A stretch of DNA of 64,000 nucleotides, taken from the NCBI GenBank assembly GCA_026874595.1, contig CM049320.1, forward strand, positions 37,110,214 through 37,174,213, in the 5' to 3' direction. Position 1 is the first letter of the stretch. The number at the start of each line of letters is the position of its first letter. The position numbers were made by a program, and so were the translations under genes. The notes under the pieces are model-generated. The model did not search any database. It saw nothing but the letters and a program-made list of their open reading frames with translations, and had not been told where the DNA came from. Origin of the DNA: Sipunculus nudus. Taxonomy: Eukaryota > Annelida > Sipuncula > Golfingiida > Sipunculidae. This document shows positions 12,226 through 24,671 of the stretch, one piece after another.

Positions 12226-13115
12226 TGTATAACTTTCAGAGCGACAGCTTGGATTTGTGGCCTGTAGAGCGAAACAAGTGAAATCCTGTCATATCCGGTT
12301 TGACGAAAAACGGTACGGTCACTGGTATAAGGTTCAGTAAAACTTATCCACTGATGCCTGAAGACCTCTCTCGCGCTATAAAAATGACGTCAGATAAATA
12401 AGACCCCATGTTTTGAAATATCATGAATTTTTCCCAAAAATGCATAATCATGGTAACAGCAGATTTAGACAGCTACATATCAGAAGAAAGGCCATGTAAG
12501 GGCGAGTAAAATTAGATACCGTTTATGCGGCTGCGATAAATTTTGATGAAGATATCATGTAGCTTTTTTTTATTTACTCTAAAAGACATCAGAAATTTTA
12601 AATTTTAGGGAATTTATCAACAGTTTATCATTCAATGGGGGTTTTGATGAAATCTGACTTAGGAAACCGTCAGATTTATCAGACGAAAGAAAAAGCAGGG
12701 AGGCGAATTTGACGACAACTGACAAACAGACGGACATACTGAGAGACTGAGGGATCCGAGATGAAATTGACTTGACCATATACTGGGGAACATATTGAGC
12801 TATAGTTTATGTAGCTAAAGGTTATAGTTTTTGGATATCTGGTAAAAAAATATGTTGTAGTGTTTCAAGTGCAGTGCCCCCTAGCGGCTATTTTCCGAAA
12901 ATGAAAAACCTGTTTTGAGATATTAGTTTAAGACACAAGATTTAGCAGTTTCAAGAGGATTCCTGCAAAAGTGTGGCCTGTAGAATGGTATATGTAAGAC
13001 ACAAGAACCATCAAACAGACGAATTTCACAACAACTGACAAACAGACAGACATACTGACACACTGAGACAGTTCAGTTGTCTAGTCTGACTCATGGAGAA
13101 AACCATGATTATACT
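12226..13115. repeat. Two diverged copies of a ~300-bp repeat
   Basis: The phrases TGGCCTGTAGA, ACAACTGACAAACAGAC and GGACATACTGAGAGACTGAG recur in diverged form about 320 bp apart (for example near 12713 and 13032). This is an old tandem or dispersed repeat with no coding potential that I can see. Confidence 0.5.
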
Positions 13116-14800
13116 AATGTGTTCAGAATGATAAGTGTCTTTCTTTTCCTTGTTTTTTTTTCTAGCAATGTACAGATAATTAGATAAACACCCGTGAGCA
13201 CAATTTTTTTTCTTTACTGTAGGAAACCACTAAAGCCATCTGCACACGCGTATGGCCTGATCCTATCTATGCGGTTTATACACGGTTGTATTGAACAATA
13301 GCGTCGTTCTTATTATACCCATAGCCCGCCTCAACCAGGGGTTTTATCGTTAACTACTTTTCTTTCAAGTGCCTTTATGTTTATTCAGTGCTAAACAGAT
13401 GGCTGTAGCCTGACAGACAGACATGGGGGCAGGGGGTAGCGTGTACATCACTCACAGACAAACTCGCAAACACACTTCATATCAACATGAAAATGAATCA
13501 TTATTATGTCTATTTAATCTTTATTCAATGACAGAGAAGAATTGCTTACGTTCAGAGAAAGAGCTGGCTAATAATAAGCAACTCTACCCAGTTTTGCTGA
13601 AGGTAATAACATGACAAACCCTATTAACATTTGGGAAATGGCCCACAACATAAAATTACACAAACTTCTTGAAAGCTTTAAGTGTTATGCCTGATTTATT
13701 ATACCTTACCATTCTAATCGGTGGGCTACTTCTTAAAGAGCGCAATTGTTTGTTGTGGACACTGACGTTTTTACACGGTTAAACAAGACACACACGAAAG
13801 TTTAATAATTGTCGCAAAGATATGAGGAGAGGTTGAGTTGTGGCCGGATTATGTATATACGCACCATATTGACGTATTGTCGAAGATCCCCTTTCCTTTA
13901 AACGTATAGAGATCCATCTAGGTGAAAGAGAAAAGTGCTGTTTTTACTCAAGTTTGGATATTATATGATATTGTGCACACTATACTCCTTCATAACATGT
14001 GCACTAATGCAGACATACATTGCTGATAAAAGTAAAGCATAAGCGTTGATCGACATGTAATCTTATTTAGGTCCGGATGAGGAGACCTCTTTGATCTTCT
14101 GTTGATTTGCCTTAGTAATGTCGTATTTAACGGCATATCAAGAAGTGATAATGATTCAATCATAAATATATTTTGATGGATGTAACTACAAAGTTAATAT
14201 GGTTAAATAATCTCAGTCCTCTCCGTTGTGTCTCTTGCGTGATTAGTCTATGTGATTAGTGGCTAGTCTATTCTGGTTGAGCCGCACAGGAACACCTTTT
14301 CGTATGACCATTATGTAACGAGGCCGTTTACAGATACAGGCTAATATATAATTAAGCGTGTTATTTGGATGCTGGTATCATTGAAAAAATGGCATTCTTT
14401 TAATAAAAAATTCAGTAAATCCGAAGATAAATCAAGGTCAGATTTTGTAGAATTTGTTTCTATATATTCTGGCTAAATATTGTCATTTTTTTTTACCTTA
14501 TTCTACTGGACCTTTGGCTGATGACATATCACAAATGATGGCACTATTATTGAGCTTGGCATACAAATATATTAAAAGCATATATCTTGCATTGGACCAT
14601 AAAATTGAAATTACAGGGGACACATTTTAATTTGTTAGAATATAGAGTTTTGCCAAAGAAGGCCAAACCACTTTCACGGAAATGTCACAACCATTATTCA
14701 AGATTTAGTAAAACTTCAAACATACAATGACATCAATAAATAATGCATGAATGAATTGCTAATTTGATTGGCCTATGAGCCAATTGTTTCATGCACTTAG
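13116..14800. other. AT-rich intergenic stretch, nothing recognised
   Basis: No convincing exon, RNA gene or element was seen on either strand. Open frames are short and shadow-like. Confidence 0.5.
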
Positions 14801-14804
14801 GCAA

Positions 14805-14975
14805 AAAATGGGCGGACGCATATACACGTATCCTACAACAAGGCTCGGTGTACCACGCCTCCTAGTCTCATGTGTGTATTCAACCCCAATGGTAGGTATA
14901 ACAACGAGGAACCACCGAAAGGCGCACTCGTTTGTGAGTGAAACACGACTGTATCTTTGTAAGCCTAACTGTTGT
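14805..14975 (-). mobile_element. SINE fragment (family S, 5'-truncated)
   Basis: Reverse-complemented, this matches the body of the SINE at 45363-45715. It shares GTCGTGTTTC-CTCACAAA, GTGCGCCTTTCGG-GGTTCCTC and GAGGCGTG words in the same order. The tRNA-like head is missing. Confidence 0.6.
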
Positions 14976-14999
14976 ACTGCATAAAGGTTGGTTAGTCAT

Positions 15000-16250
15000 A
15001 AAAATAGGCAGGTGGGTTTTGTGTAAAAATATGTTGTGACCAGGGCATTTTTTTTAAACCAAGTAAACATTCAATATTTCTTGATTATTCCCCATTCGCG
15101 AAATATAAACTTAAAGGAAAGCAACCACAATATCTTATAACAGATCGAAGTGACACAAGTTAGCCGTTGCATGCGGGTAGGTTTGACTATAGTGCTTTGA
15201 ACACAGAATTAACTCACATTATAAAAAGATACCGCGCATATTCAGCCGTCGCATCTGAAGAATGGAGCCGGGATGAATGACAGTTCGGAGACAAATGGTT
15301 AAACACGATGGACCTCCTGATCCCCATGTCACACCATCTTTTATATATAACATGTGATTACTGTGTTTTAAAGAAATTAGAACTGATAAATCCAAGACCC
15401 GTTCAAGGCCATATTGTATGTAGACATCTTTGAAAGTATATTTATATAACGTTTGTAGAATTCCAGTTACTCTTTGCAAAAGACGTTAGGAAAAATAAAA
15501 TGTAAAAGTTAAGGTAGCAGACATTTTGGGAAGACGTCACTTTTTTTACAGCACGAAGGTTTCCCTCAACGTTAAAACAACGTTAAATGGTTTCCTGCAA
15601 CTGTGCCCTGTGTAAAATCTAATTTATTATGTAGTTAATTTATAACGAAATTTATAAACTGTGCCACGTTAGCATGATCATCATTCACCAAATCAATATG
15701 GATTCTACGAGTTACTTTTGTCCAGATTAGCATGAACTCATTAATGTTCTTTCCTTTACATTGACCAATCTTTAACCACGGAAACGGAAACGTTTAACGG
15801 TTCTTCAAATATTGGTTGCATATTTCGCATGCAACAAGCACATAAAATGAAATACGAATATAGGAATAGACTGATCAACCCCTATAAGCCTTCCCGTCCT
15901 ACGGGCCCATCCTTAAATCTGAAATTTATTTTTGAATTAGTCTTTGCTGTTTTATTTTGATTCACTCTACACCTAACTCATCTCTGAAGCTTTTATTTGA
16001 AATATATGTTTTCTTTAATTATATGGAAAGATAATGGAAAAGAAGAATGATATACAGGATATATGGTACGTGTCAATACTTCAAATTAAAACAAAACACA
16101 CTAGAAAACTGGATATGATCCCTGTAATTTATTCACAATTAATCATTTTTAATTCTAAATGGAAAAAATAGCTTATTATTGACATGTTTAAAAATCAAAG
16201 GACACGTTACGTCAAAAGAGATAATGACCGATCCTCTGTTTTTTTTTTTT
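15000..16250. other. AT-rich intergenic stretch, nothing recognised
   Basis: No supported gene. A poly-T run lies near 16241-16252. Confidence 0.5.
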
Positions 16251-16394
16251 TTAGAATTAATGGTAAGGGATATAGTTACTAGTATACAGATAGGATGTAC
16301 GCCTATATGTTTCATCACCTTGCCGGTGATGACTAAAAAGCGAAACTTATAGTGGATAACGTGCAGTGTTGGTGGTGAAGAGAAGATTTACGAT

Positions 16395-16950
16395 ATCATG
16401 ATTAAAATTATGTCACTGAGTTCACCATATCATTTAGCAGATATAAATTTCATTTTGCAAGATGGTCGTGACAAGGCACATGAGTTATCTGCAGATATCT
16501 GATAGATTTATTGAGTATTATATAGATGTGCAAATAAAATCTGAGCAACTACCTGAGTGGAAAACAGTATTGTGTTTACCAGATTGACGTTTAGTGACTC
16601 CAGCTTTTTGAGGTGGATTACATAATGCTTTATCACCTTACCAATCAGTTGAGAAATAATGTTTAGTATAAATAATGTATAAATCTTATAAAACCATTAA
16701 ATCAGTGTTATTTATATGTATCCCAACCTTGCACAGTGGATATATTCTTAAAATCAAATGTTTATGTTATAAACCGTAAAAAGGTTAAAATTATTTCATT
16801 TTTTATGAGGGATTTTTGGTTAAGTTCCCACTAGAATAACATAACCATGAGTTTCGGTTTAATAGTTCCTCTTCATGATTATCCCAGTCTATAGATTAAT
16901 TCTGGCAATGTGTCTAAACCCGGATATAAACTCTTATTTATATATGTGTA
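16395..16950. repeat. Dispersed repeat family R1, copy near the pseudogene
   Basis: Bases 16650-16950 align in diverged form with 38815-39105. Shared words include ATAAAACCAT, CCTTGCACA, TGAGGGATTTT, a Leu/Ser-codon-like CCTCxTCAxGATTAT and GTCAATGTGT-type strings. Bases 16410-16500 also resemble 43480-43560 (CACATGAGTTATCTG versus CACACGAGTTATCTG). A TA microsatellite begins right at its end. Confidence 0.55.

Positions 16951-16952
<2 letters not shown>

Positions 16953-16998
<46 letters not shown>
16953..16998. repeat. (TA)n microsatellite
   Basis: Uninterrupted TA dinucleotides directly abut the R1 repeat. Confidence 0.95.
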
Positions 16999-16999
<1 letters not shown>

Positions 17000-18184
17000 T
17001 GTTATTGATATATGTCTAAGCGATGTGTTGAACTTGTATCAGACTTATCTGTTTCACAAAAGACGGATTCATCCCGGAATTTAATATAACCTTGTTAACC
17101 CTATATACCTTTCTTCGTAGTGCACTTTTACATCTCTGAGAACACCTGAGAATGTATCCATAGATGGGATTTATTTTGTTGTTGAAAGAAGGTTATGTAG
17201 AAAACCTACACCATGTAATGGACTGTAAAATAAAGCAGTTTAGGTATCAGATTTTTTATAGCAAGTCATTTTATAGCAATAAGGGTACAAAGATTTTTAC
17301 TTGGGCATGAAATGTTGTGAGGGGTGCTATATGCCTGCCCATGGTATAAGTAACGGTTAATGGTAAGATAAATCTATTGGCGTTTGTAGATAGGTAGCCA
17401 GAATTTGAAGACCGCTTTTTGCTAACACCAAGCCTATTAACCCTTGCGCCGCATGCAGTACTAACACTTGTTACATCGAGAAAGCGTAAAAATGGGGATT
17501 TGCTCAATATTTAACGGGCATTGTATAGTAGTAAGCGGAGCCTTAGTACTTGCTGCCCTCGGTGAGTATATATTACAGCTTACTCAGGTATCTGGTTATT
17601 GCAGTAGGATGTTTCATATGAAATGCCCGTTTTCACATTTCTTCTATTTAAGGAGCAACTCACTTCCTACTGAACAATCCGAGTATCAGTATCATTGCAA
17701 ACGAAGATACTTTCAAAGAGGCTTTTAAATGTGTCAGACTTCATGAAGACAACTGCTCCTGTCAGCTGATGTTCATAACATTAATTATCGATTAATATCC
17801 GCGGTCAATTAACGTGTTTAATATTTTACCCCTGGGCTTGTGATCATGTTAAATAAATCTCGATGATATCTCGTTTGTTTTATTTTGGTTGATCCGCGGC
17901 TAATAATTATATATCCAGTACAATATCGAAGGAACATGCGTTGCACTTATTGTAATAGGTAAATAATCACTCTACGTTAGAGATGTGACTACTTATAAAC
18001 GCTCATCTTGTTATATTTTGACTTTTTCGATTTCACAAAATTAATCATGTTAATTACATAAAGTCCATTATTTGTCATAGCGCACCTGGACGACCGAGTA
18101 CGAAATGTACACACTTCACCTAGGTCCCCTTCGGTTTTAGAAGTTTCGAGGTTTTAATGCACAAACACACACACACGAAGTTAT

Positions 18185-18262
18185 TACACTGCCGATGGAA
18201 ATTAAACCATTGACCTTCCGTTTACTTTAACCATTGAGCTACAACAGATCCCCGACCCTCTG
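18185..18262 (-). mobile_element. tRNA-derived SINE-like head, degraded copy
   Basis: On the minus strand, TGTTGTAGCTCAATGGTTA resembles a Pol III box A, followed by a weak box B-like TGGTTTAATTTC. A sister copy lies about 290 bp downstream. It sits inside intron 1 of the CTLD pseudogene. Confidence 0.45.
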
Positions 18263-18477
18263 AGTATTTTCACACGTTTATAGGAACCAACGAAGTGACG
18301 TCACTGTGACGTCAGAGTGTTACCCACTACTTGTGTCGGCACAGTGAGTTTGCATGCAGCAGGGAGAATGGGTGGCCTTATATAGTATGTGGCAAAAATT
18401 TATATTATATAGAGAGGTGTATGAATAGCCATGATAGTTTATTCCAAAATGGAATTGGAACACTGATAGACAGAAAG

Positions 18478-18562
18478 GTCGGTTCAATGCCGATAGATAT
18501 CGAATCCATGACCTTCCCATTGCCGGACGTCTTCTCTAACCACTGCGATACAACAGATCCAT
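18478..18562 (-). mobile_element. tRNA-derived SINE-like head, second copy
   Basis: On the minus strand, TGTTGTATCGCAGTGGTTAG is box A-like and GGATTCGATAT is box B-like. Both copies share the string GATCTGTTGTA at the start and GAAGGTCA before box B, so they are one family. Confidence 0.5.
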
Positions 18563-19204
18563 GACCTTTCTTTGCATGTTACGTCACTCCGCTAGTGGAT
18601 AAAAAAATGACAGAGGGGTCGGCGCTTTTCATAAATCTCTCTCTCCCTCCACAAACACGTATATATATTCACACACACACACACATATATGATACAGGTC
18701 TCGGGTATGATCATAATAACAAAATCGCTTTCATGGAGGCTTTACAAAACTGTTCAGAAAAACTTCTTCTGCCGGATGAGATTCATAATGTTGATTTACA
18801 AAAGCACATCAAAAGAATTTAACACCTTGAAATGGACAAATGGTACTGAAGCTGAAGGTAATGTTTCTGTATTTAGAAAAAAAAACAACGGCGTGCATTT
18901 TACTAGTAAATGGTTGATACATTGTAATGGGTGTGTTTCCTTATAGGGGATTATATTGACAATGATGGAGAAGGTCATTGTGTTAAGCTTGAGAAAGAAA
19001 AATCACACAGGAAAGTAAAATGCTGGAATACAGTCTATGAGAAAGATGTGATTTGTCAGACGAATGGTTGGTGGCTTGATAAAAAGAGTTGTATCCAACG
19101 TGTGATCATTTTGTCGATGTGCTTCTACATGTACATGTCTTGCGCTGAGCTTGATAGTGTATACTTATTTACAGACGTTCTTATATATTTATTTTAACGA
19201 ATAA

Positions 19205-19206
<2 letters not shown>

Positions 19207-19246
<40 letters not shown>
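19207..19246. repeat. (TA)n microsatellite in pseudogene intron
   Basis: About 20 TA units lie between the CTLD pseudo-exons. Confidence 0.95.
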
Positions 19247-20059
19247 GTTTTTTTTTTCTACTCAGATTCGAGCTGCAGAAGGAACTTTCGTAAGCAGGAA
19301 TGTTATAGAGTACTCAATGGATCGATGGATTGGTACCAAGCTTAACCAATCAGTAAGAGTCAGGGAATGACAATGGCGAGTATACGCCATGTTCCAAAAT
19401 CAATTATTTTAAGAAGAAATACGTGGATTGGTTTGTCAAAGGGAAGTACCTATTTTAATCCTGTTATGCATTTCTTATGAATTCGGTTGAAGAGACCAGC
19501 CGTTTATGTGATAGCAATATGTTCTAACTATTGCTAATTAGACCATAAAAATTGTCATGGCTGTTTTGCGTTTACTCTCGTTGTCCATTGGTAACTTCTA
19601 CTTTCCTTAAGATGTACATTATATGCAAAACATTTTCAAAATTCTCTAAGAGCTGAAATTGTATACCAACCGCGAGGATTTTTCAAACACAGCTATAACT
19701 AAAAGAGGGTGCATGGTAGCTTGGTGTAACGGTGCAGCTATGAACAAAAAAAATGGAGATTGTCAGAGAAGGCATTTATGATTTTCCCTCATACCATAAG
19801 TAAGTGGACTCACTACTCCTATTTCTTTTACGTTAATTTATTTCATTTTAATTTAGGACTTCACGATTAAGTATCTTTGCTTTACTCTGACTTTTGTTTC
19901 TCTTTTGGATCAGTAAAGTGAAAGTAATAATTTGACATGAATATTACATATAGACAAAACCTCATTTGTGAAGGCTTCTTTGGACACCCCTGCTTTCTCT
20001 ACATCAGCCCTGTCAGAGTCTGTAACCGAATTTCCTACTAACAAGACAAGAATTAGTGG

Positions 20060-23000
20060 TAAAAAATCTGAGTTTAATAATAATCTCACTTTCCTTTAAT
20101 AACGTTCTCATACGTATATACGTTACAACTAAGCCTTGCTTACTTTACCATACAATGTTTCTGTGAACATCCTTTGACTTTCTTTTGGCAAGGAATATTA
20201 TGATCCAGTTTGATAGTTGAAACATGTTACTTATGAAAAAAAAATTATCATGAAAAAGTTCTGTATCAGTAAGTTAATATTTTTTTCCTATATGTTAGAT
20301 ATGAAATTCATAATCCACAATTCATTCCAGGTGAACTAATAGTCGGGTTTGTCACATGCTTATTATGAATTAACATTGGTTGAATAATATCATAATGCTC
20401 AAATATAATATATCTGGATGTACATGGAACAGCAAGTTTTTTTCATTGTCAAACTTGTACTGAATTTCATACATGTGTAATTATACAAATCGATCAGTCA
20501 TTTTTTTTCTGATTTTCTGTCCACCAGAACCATATTTTCATGGCAACTATGATTAAATTTTCTCAAAAGAGGAGGCAAATTTCAGGCTTTCATTAATTAG
20601 GATTTAGTTTCCAGTTTACCTCTCGTTTTTAAAGAAGACGAAAATCAAGTATTACCATTGAAACATGGTGTGATTACCTGTTCTTATAACAAATAAATAG
20701 CTAATTTGATATGCACATCAAATGACATGAAGACGCTGCTCTACTAGATGGAAATGGGATTAACATCAATAAAATGCTGCATCGAATAAAAAAATAAAAA
20801 GGATGGAGTGGTACTTATCAAATCTAGTATAGAAATTAGATAGAATTAACGATTTTTTGGTGCCATGGTGTTTGTTTAAATATATTTTATTTCTCTGAAT
20901 TTCAGATAATGTAACAATGCTTCCTGTACTAATATACTCAGCTTAGCTTCTAAAAATATAAATTTTGAAAATAAGTGTTTAACCCTCAGCAAAATTGTAT
21001 GTGAGGCAGTGAAAGAGATATTCATAAGAAGGTATGTTGGCCTTGGTCAACAAGACAGCTCAGGGGATGGTGTGCGTTTTGTCTTTATATCCATGGATTG
21101 TTAACACTTTCTCAACAAGCATGATTGAATGGTTGAATGTGTTAAGAAAAGAGAAAAACAACTATAGAGAGGGTCAATCTGTCTCTTGATTAAACAATAT
21201 ACATTTACCTAGATAGCTCATATATAATACATATTTGTAAATGTGTGCTTTCAGTGGCAGAGGTGCGCCTGATAGATTTCGTAGAAGAACCCCGACAATG
21301 TATTGTAACAGCCAATTTAGTGCACTACCATATTATGTCGGATGTGTGCCCGCTGTGACTATGAATAATAAAACGAAAAGGTTATAGTGACAAAGGCTGT
21401 TGTTTCAGCTACATGATATTATTACAGTACAGAATTAATTCTATATGTTTCCGTATAACCAACAGTGGAATCTATCCAACAAAGAGGTCGTTTCACTTGT
21501 ATAACAGTCAATTATTTGGACAATGTATTGTAATTATCTGAAATAATTGTAGAATTTGGATTAACAATTGTTTTATGCGCGCAGTATATCCACAAGCATG
21601 ATTATTTTTTTTTCACTCTACATAATTATCTATATGGTATACTAAAGACGCATACATTTTTGTTTCATTTATTATGAATCATTCACGGGTGTTTTGATTA
21701 AACAAATAAATACTTTAGGTCTTATTCATATACCAATTTCGATAATCAAGAACGATATTGTGAGGATGCTCTATTTTGAAAGCTACAATGTATCATGGTG
21801 TTGGTAGCCATTATGGAATAACTGGAACAATACACCATCGGAAACTTTATATAAATGATATTTATGAACATTTCGAGCTGTATTATATTCTGTCAGTCAT
21901 TCTGTGTATTCCCATTATAATACTATCGGCTGATCCTGTATGAACTCTCATTATTTGGAACTCGTGTAATCCCACCATCAGCTTTATGGCTCTTTTTTCA
22001 CAACAAAGTTTACTGTAGGGGTCTGTGAATCATCTATTGTTTAATCCTAAATGATGTTGCATTATTTGAAGCACAAATTTCACCATTAGCAGTGACCCCC
22101 CCCCCCCCCGGGAATAACAAGTTTATCGGTATGGGATTCAAAGAGAATCAGATGAAATATCAAATTAAGGTATCAACTTTTTTTAACATTACGGTAGCCT
22201 TCCATTTTAGTATCAGAAATAAGGACTTGGGGGGGGGGGGGGGGGAGGGCGGTCTAGGAAAGGTGAAATTATATCAACTTATCTAGCATCATATATGTGT
22301 GTATATATATATGTATATATATATATATATTATTTCAATAAAGAAAATAGAAAAAAAATCCAGTGCTCTACGGTTCAATGATTCTTTAATATAAGCGAGT
22401 CACAGTATGAATTATACTGTCAGAATTGAAACCGAATGTTCACCGTATTTCTATGAGGAACACTTAGCAATATCTTGTACGACTGGAAACAGGGTCCTGT
22501 TACTAGGTGTTTCAACGTGTCATTGTGTTTGGGATTTTCAAATATTACATATTTGGCCGGGGTTTATTTATAACCTTCTGTACCAAGAACATAACTAGAA
22601 CTGTTCAAATACCTGTGAATACAATTAACAATTACTCTTATTATGTGGGAAATCTCCAGGAAGCAAATTATAGAGGTCCATTGTTTAACTAAAGGTTATT
22701 CATGCACACTATTTATCTTAGTCCTGCCCTATATATAAACTAACATATTTGGGATTTGTATAAATAACAAAAAAAATATGGCGTATTGGACTAAAACCAT
22801 AACTGAAACTGTTCTAATACGGCTAATTATAATAAGTAATAACTCTAATAAGGTGGGTATACCCCAGGAAGCAATGTTAGAGAAGTACATTGTTTAAGTA
22901 AAGGTTATATACTTGTACAGTATTTATCTCAGTCTATGGCCTTTATTTTCCCTGACATGCATTTTGATAAAATAATTATATAATCAAACAAAGAGTAAAA

Positions 23001-23250
23001 ATTCTCTATCTAGTGATTTTTTTTTTAATTTATTGAATTATTTTTTCTCATAGGCATGCAGTACTTCATTTCTGCCTACATTTGAAAATAAAATACATGC
23101 CACCGTTAAGTGGTTATCCCTCCAACACCTTTCAACTTGTATTTATTCCACATATCCCCCAGTTTATTTTATATATAATTATTGAAATTTAATACTGTTT
23201 AAATATGATATGAATAAAATGTTCTCGTCCTCTCTTGTCAAGTGGGCACT
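20060..23250. other. AT-rich intergenic stretch with homopolymer runs
   Basis: No supported gene. A poly-C run lies at 22096-22109, a poly-G run at about 22229-22245 and a TA run at about 22300-22331. Two loosely similar segments (about 22570-22700 and 22780-22910) share ATAACTxxAACTGTTC and TTGTTTAA-TAAAGGTTAT words, suggesting an old local duplication. Confidence 0.5.
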
Positions 23251-23252
23251 TC

Positions 23253-24204
23253 ATTATTACATCAAGACCAATTACCACGTGCTTATATAATGGTTTAAAA
23301 GAGCCTTGCTTCTATGGAAGTTAACCCTCAGATACATACATTTTTTTGCCATGATATTACTTTTCAGGTGTTTAATGTTCTCTTTCGAATATGGATCGTG
23401 AAGTGCTTTCTCATGTAAAACAAAAAAAAAACAAACAAATTTTCCTCCTTGGGAAAAAAAGTAAATCTTTGGGAATGAAAAGATAACCTTTGTTTGACTT
23501 TTGAACGGAAAATGATTATAAACATACATAATTGTCTGTTGCTTTGTTTAAATGGACTTTTAGATGAAAACTGTGAAAAAAATTAACATGCACATTCCTT
23601 AAAGGCAACTTTCCTTTCAACAACGAGAAAAAAAATCAGAACATAATCACATTCAAACCCTACGAAAACACAAAAAAAAAGATAAACAAAACAGACTTGG
23701 CTTTTCTGTCTCAATACCAGGCACTCGGCACATAATCTTACCCCATGCAAACTACTGCAAACCAAATGATGGCGTTGATGTCTCCTCTGCTTAAGGTCAT
23801 TGACTGTTTTGAACCAATACTCGGAGAATATATATATATAATGCCCTGCTGCCATTTAAAAGCTTAATAAAAGCCACTTTAAAGATCAATCGAACTCAGA
23901 TGTTCTGCCAGCTATAGGGAAAAGCACCCTTAATATCAAATGGCTACAAATCGTATCTTCTGGCCCAAAATATTCTAACACAAAATCAAGGAATTTAAAG
24001 TTCTTGCGAAAATGCCTTAGAAACCTAAAATTAGATCATGTTGACCTTTATTCTCTGTGCTACAGGCAAACAACATGAAACTGAGCACCCAGACAGGCAC
24101 ACAGGGCACATAGGATAACTTTTGGACGCACAATGTTTTAAAGGGTGGGTCCTTGGCCTGTTGATGGCATGGTCTTTTGATTGAGGAGGAAGGTATCCAT
24201 ATGA
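23253..24204. repeat. ~1-kb direct repeat, left copy (flanks LINE)
   Basis: This matches 29027-30168 in the same orientation at high identity (my estimate is about 94%). Each copy contains a TA run before ATGCCCTGCTGCC. The left copy lacks about 140 bp that the right copy has near 29347-29490, and its TA run is shorter. The right edge coincides with the LINE 3' end. Confidence 0.88.
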
Positions 24205-24671
24205 AGATGATGATGATGATGGTCTTTATTTCCTCCATAAAATGAAGATATTCATACATCATATTATATTACATAATGAAATACATGTACAAGAAAATGC
24301 AACTAGTCCATAATTATAACAAGAAGAATTTACAAATATTCAACCAAAAACCAAAGAAGAGTCACTTTTTACATGATGTGTTTGATTAACCACCGTATTT
24401 CTTCAACCCAATCTGTCACTGATATTTTATATGATTATTCTTGTTACTCATATGACAATAGTAAGTTCCGCATAAGTGAATTTGAGTTGTCAAAAAGAGA
24501 TATTATATAAGGCCGAAGCCTCCAAGTAAAATTCGCTGCATGGTATTAAAACATGAAATGACGTTCCCAGTAAGAGTCTGGGTCATCAATATCCAAATCT
24601 TTACCGAGTAAAGACAGGAAAAATTCTTCACCATCAAGGTTATATGAGTAACGGCTCCATTCCACCGGCAA

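Larger units (their letters stand above)
17492..20058 (+). pseudogene. Two-CTLD lectin-like pseudogene (diverged third copy)
   Basis: The same exon series as the two intact genes can be followed. The signal exon is 17492-17561 (70 nt, GTGAGT donor; hydrophobic CIVVSGALVLAAL). The CTLD1 first half is about 18697-18859, the second half 18947-19066 (GHCVKLEKEK...KCW...VICQTNG). The CTLD2 first half is 19266-19445 (SMDWYQA...TWIGLSKG), the second half about 19651-19799 (RGCMVAW...GDCQRRH), and the Ser/Thr stalk 19954-20058. Exon 2 has an in-frame TAA and a frameshift, with the WIGL segment deleted. Exon 4 has a TAA after WYQA and lacks the following cysteine. Exon 5 reaches a TGA before its final cysteines. 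It therefore cannot encode the full protein, though exons 1 and 3 are still open. Intron 1 is much longer than in the intact genes because of SINE-like insertions. Confidence 0.8.
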
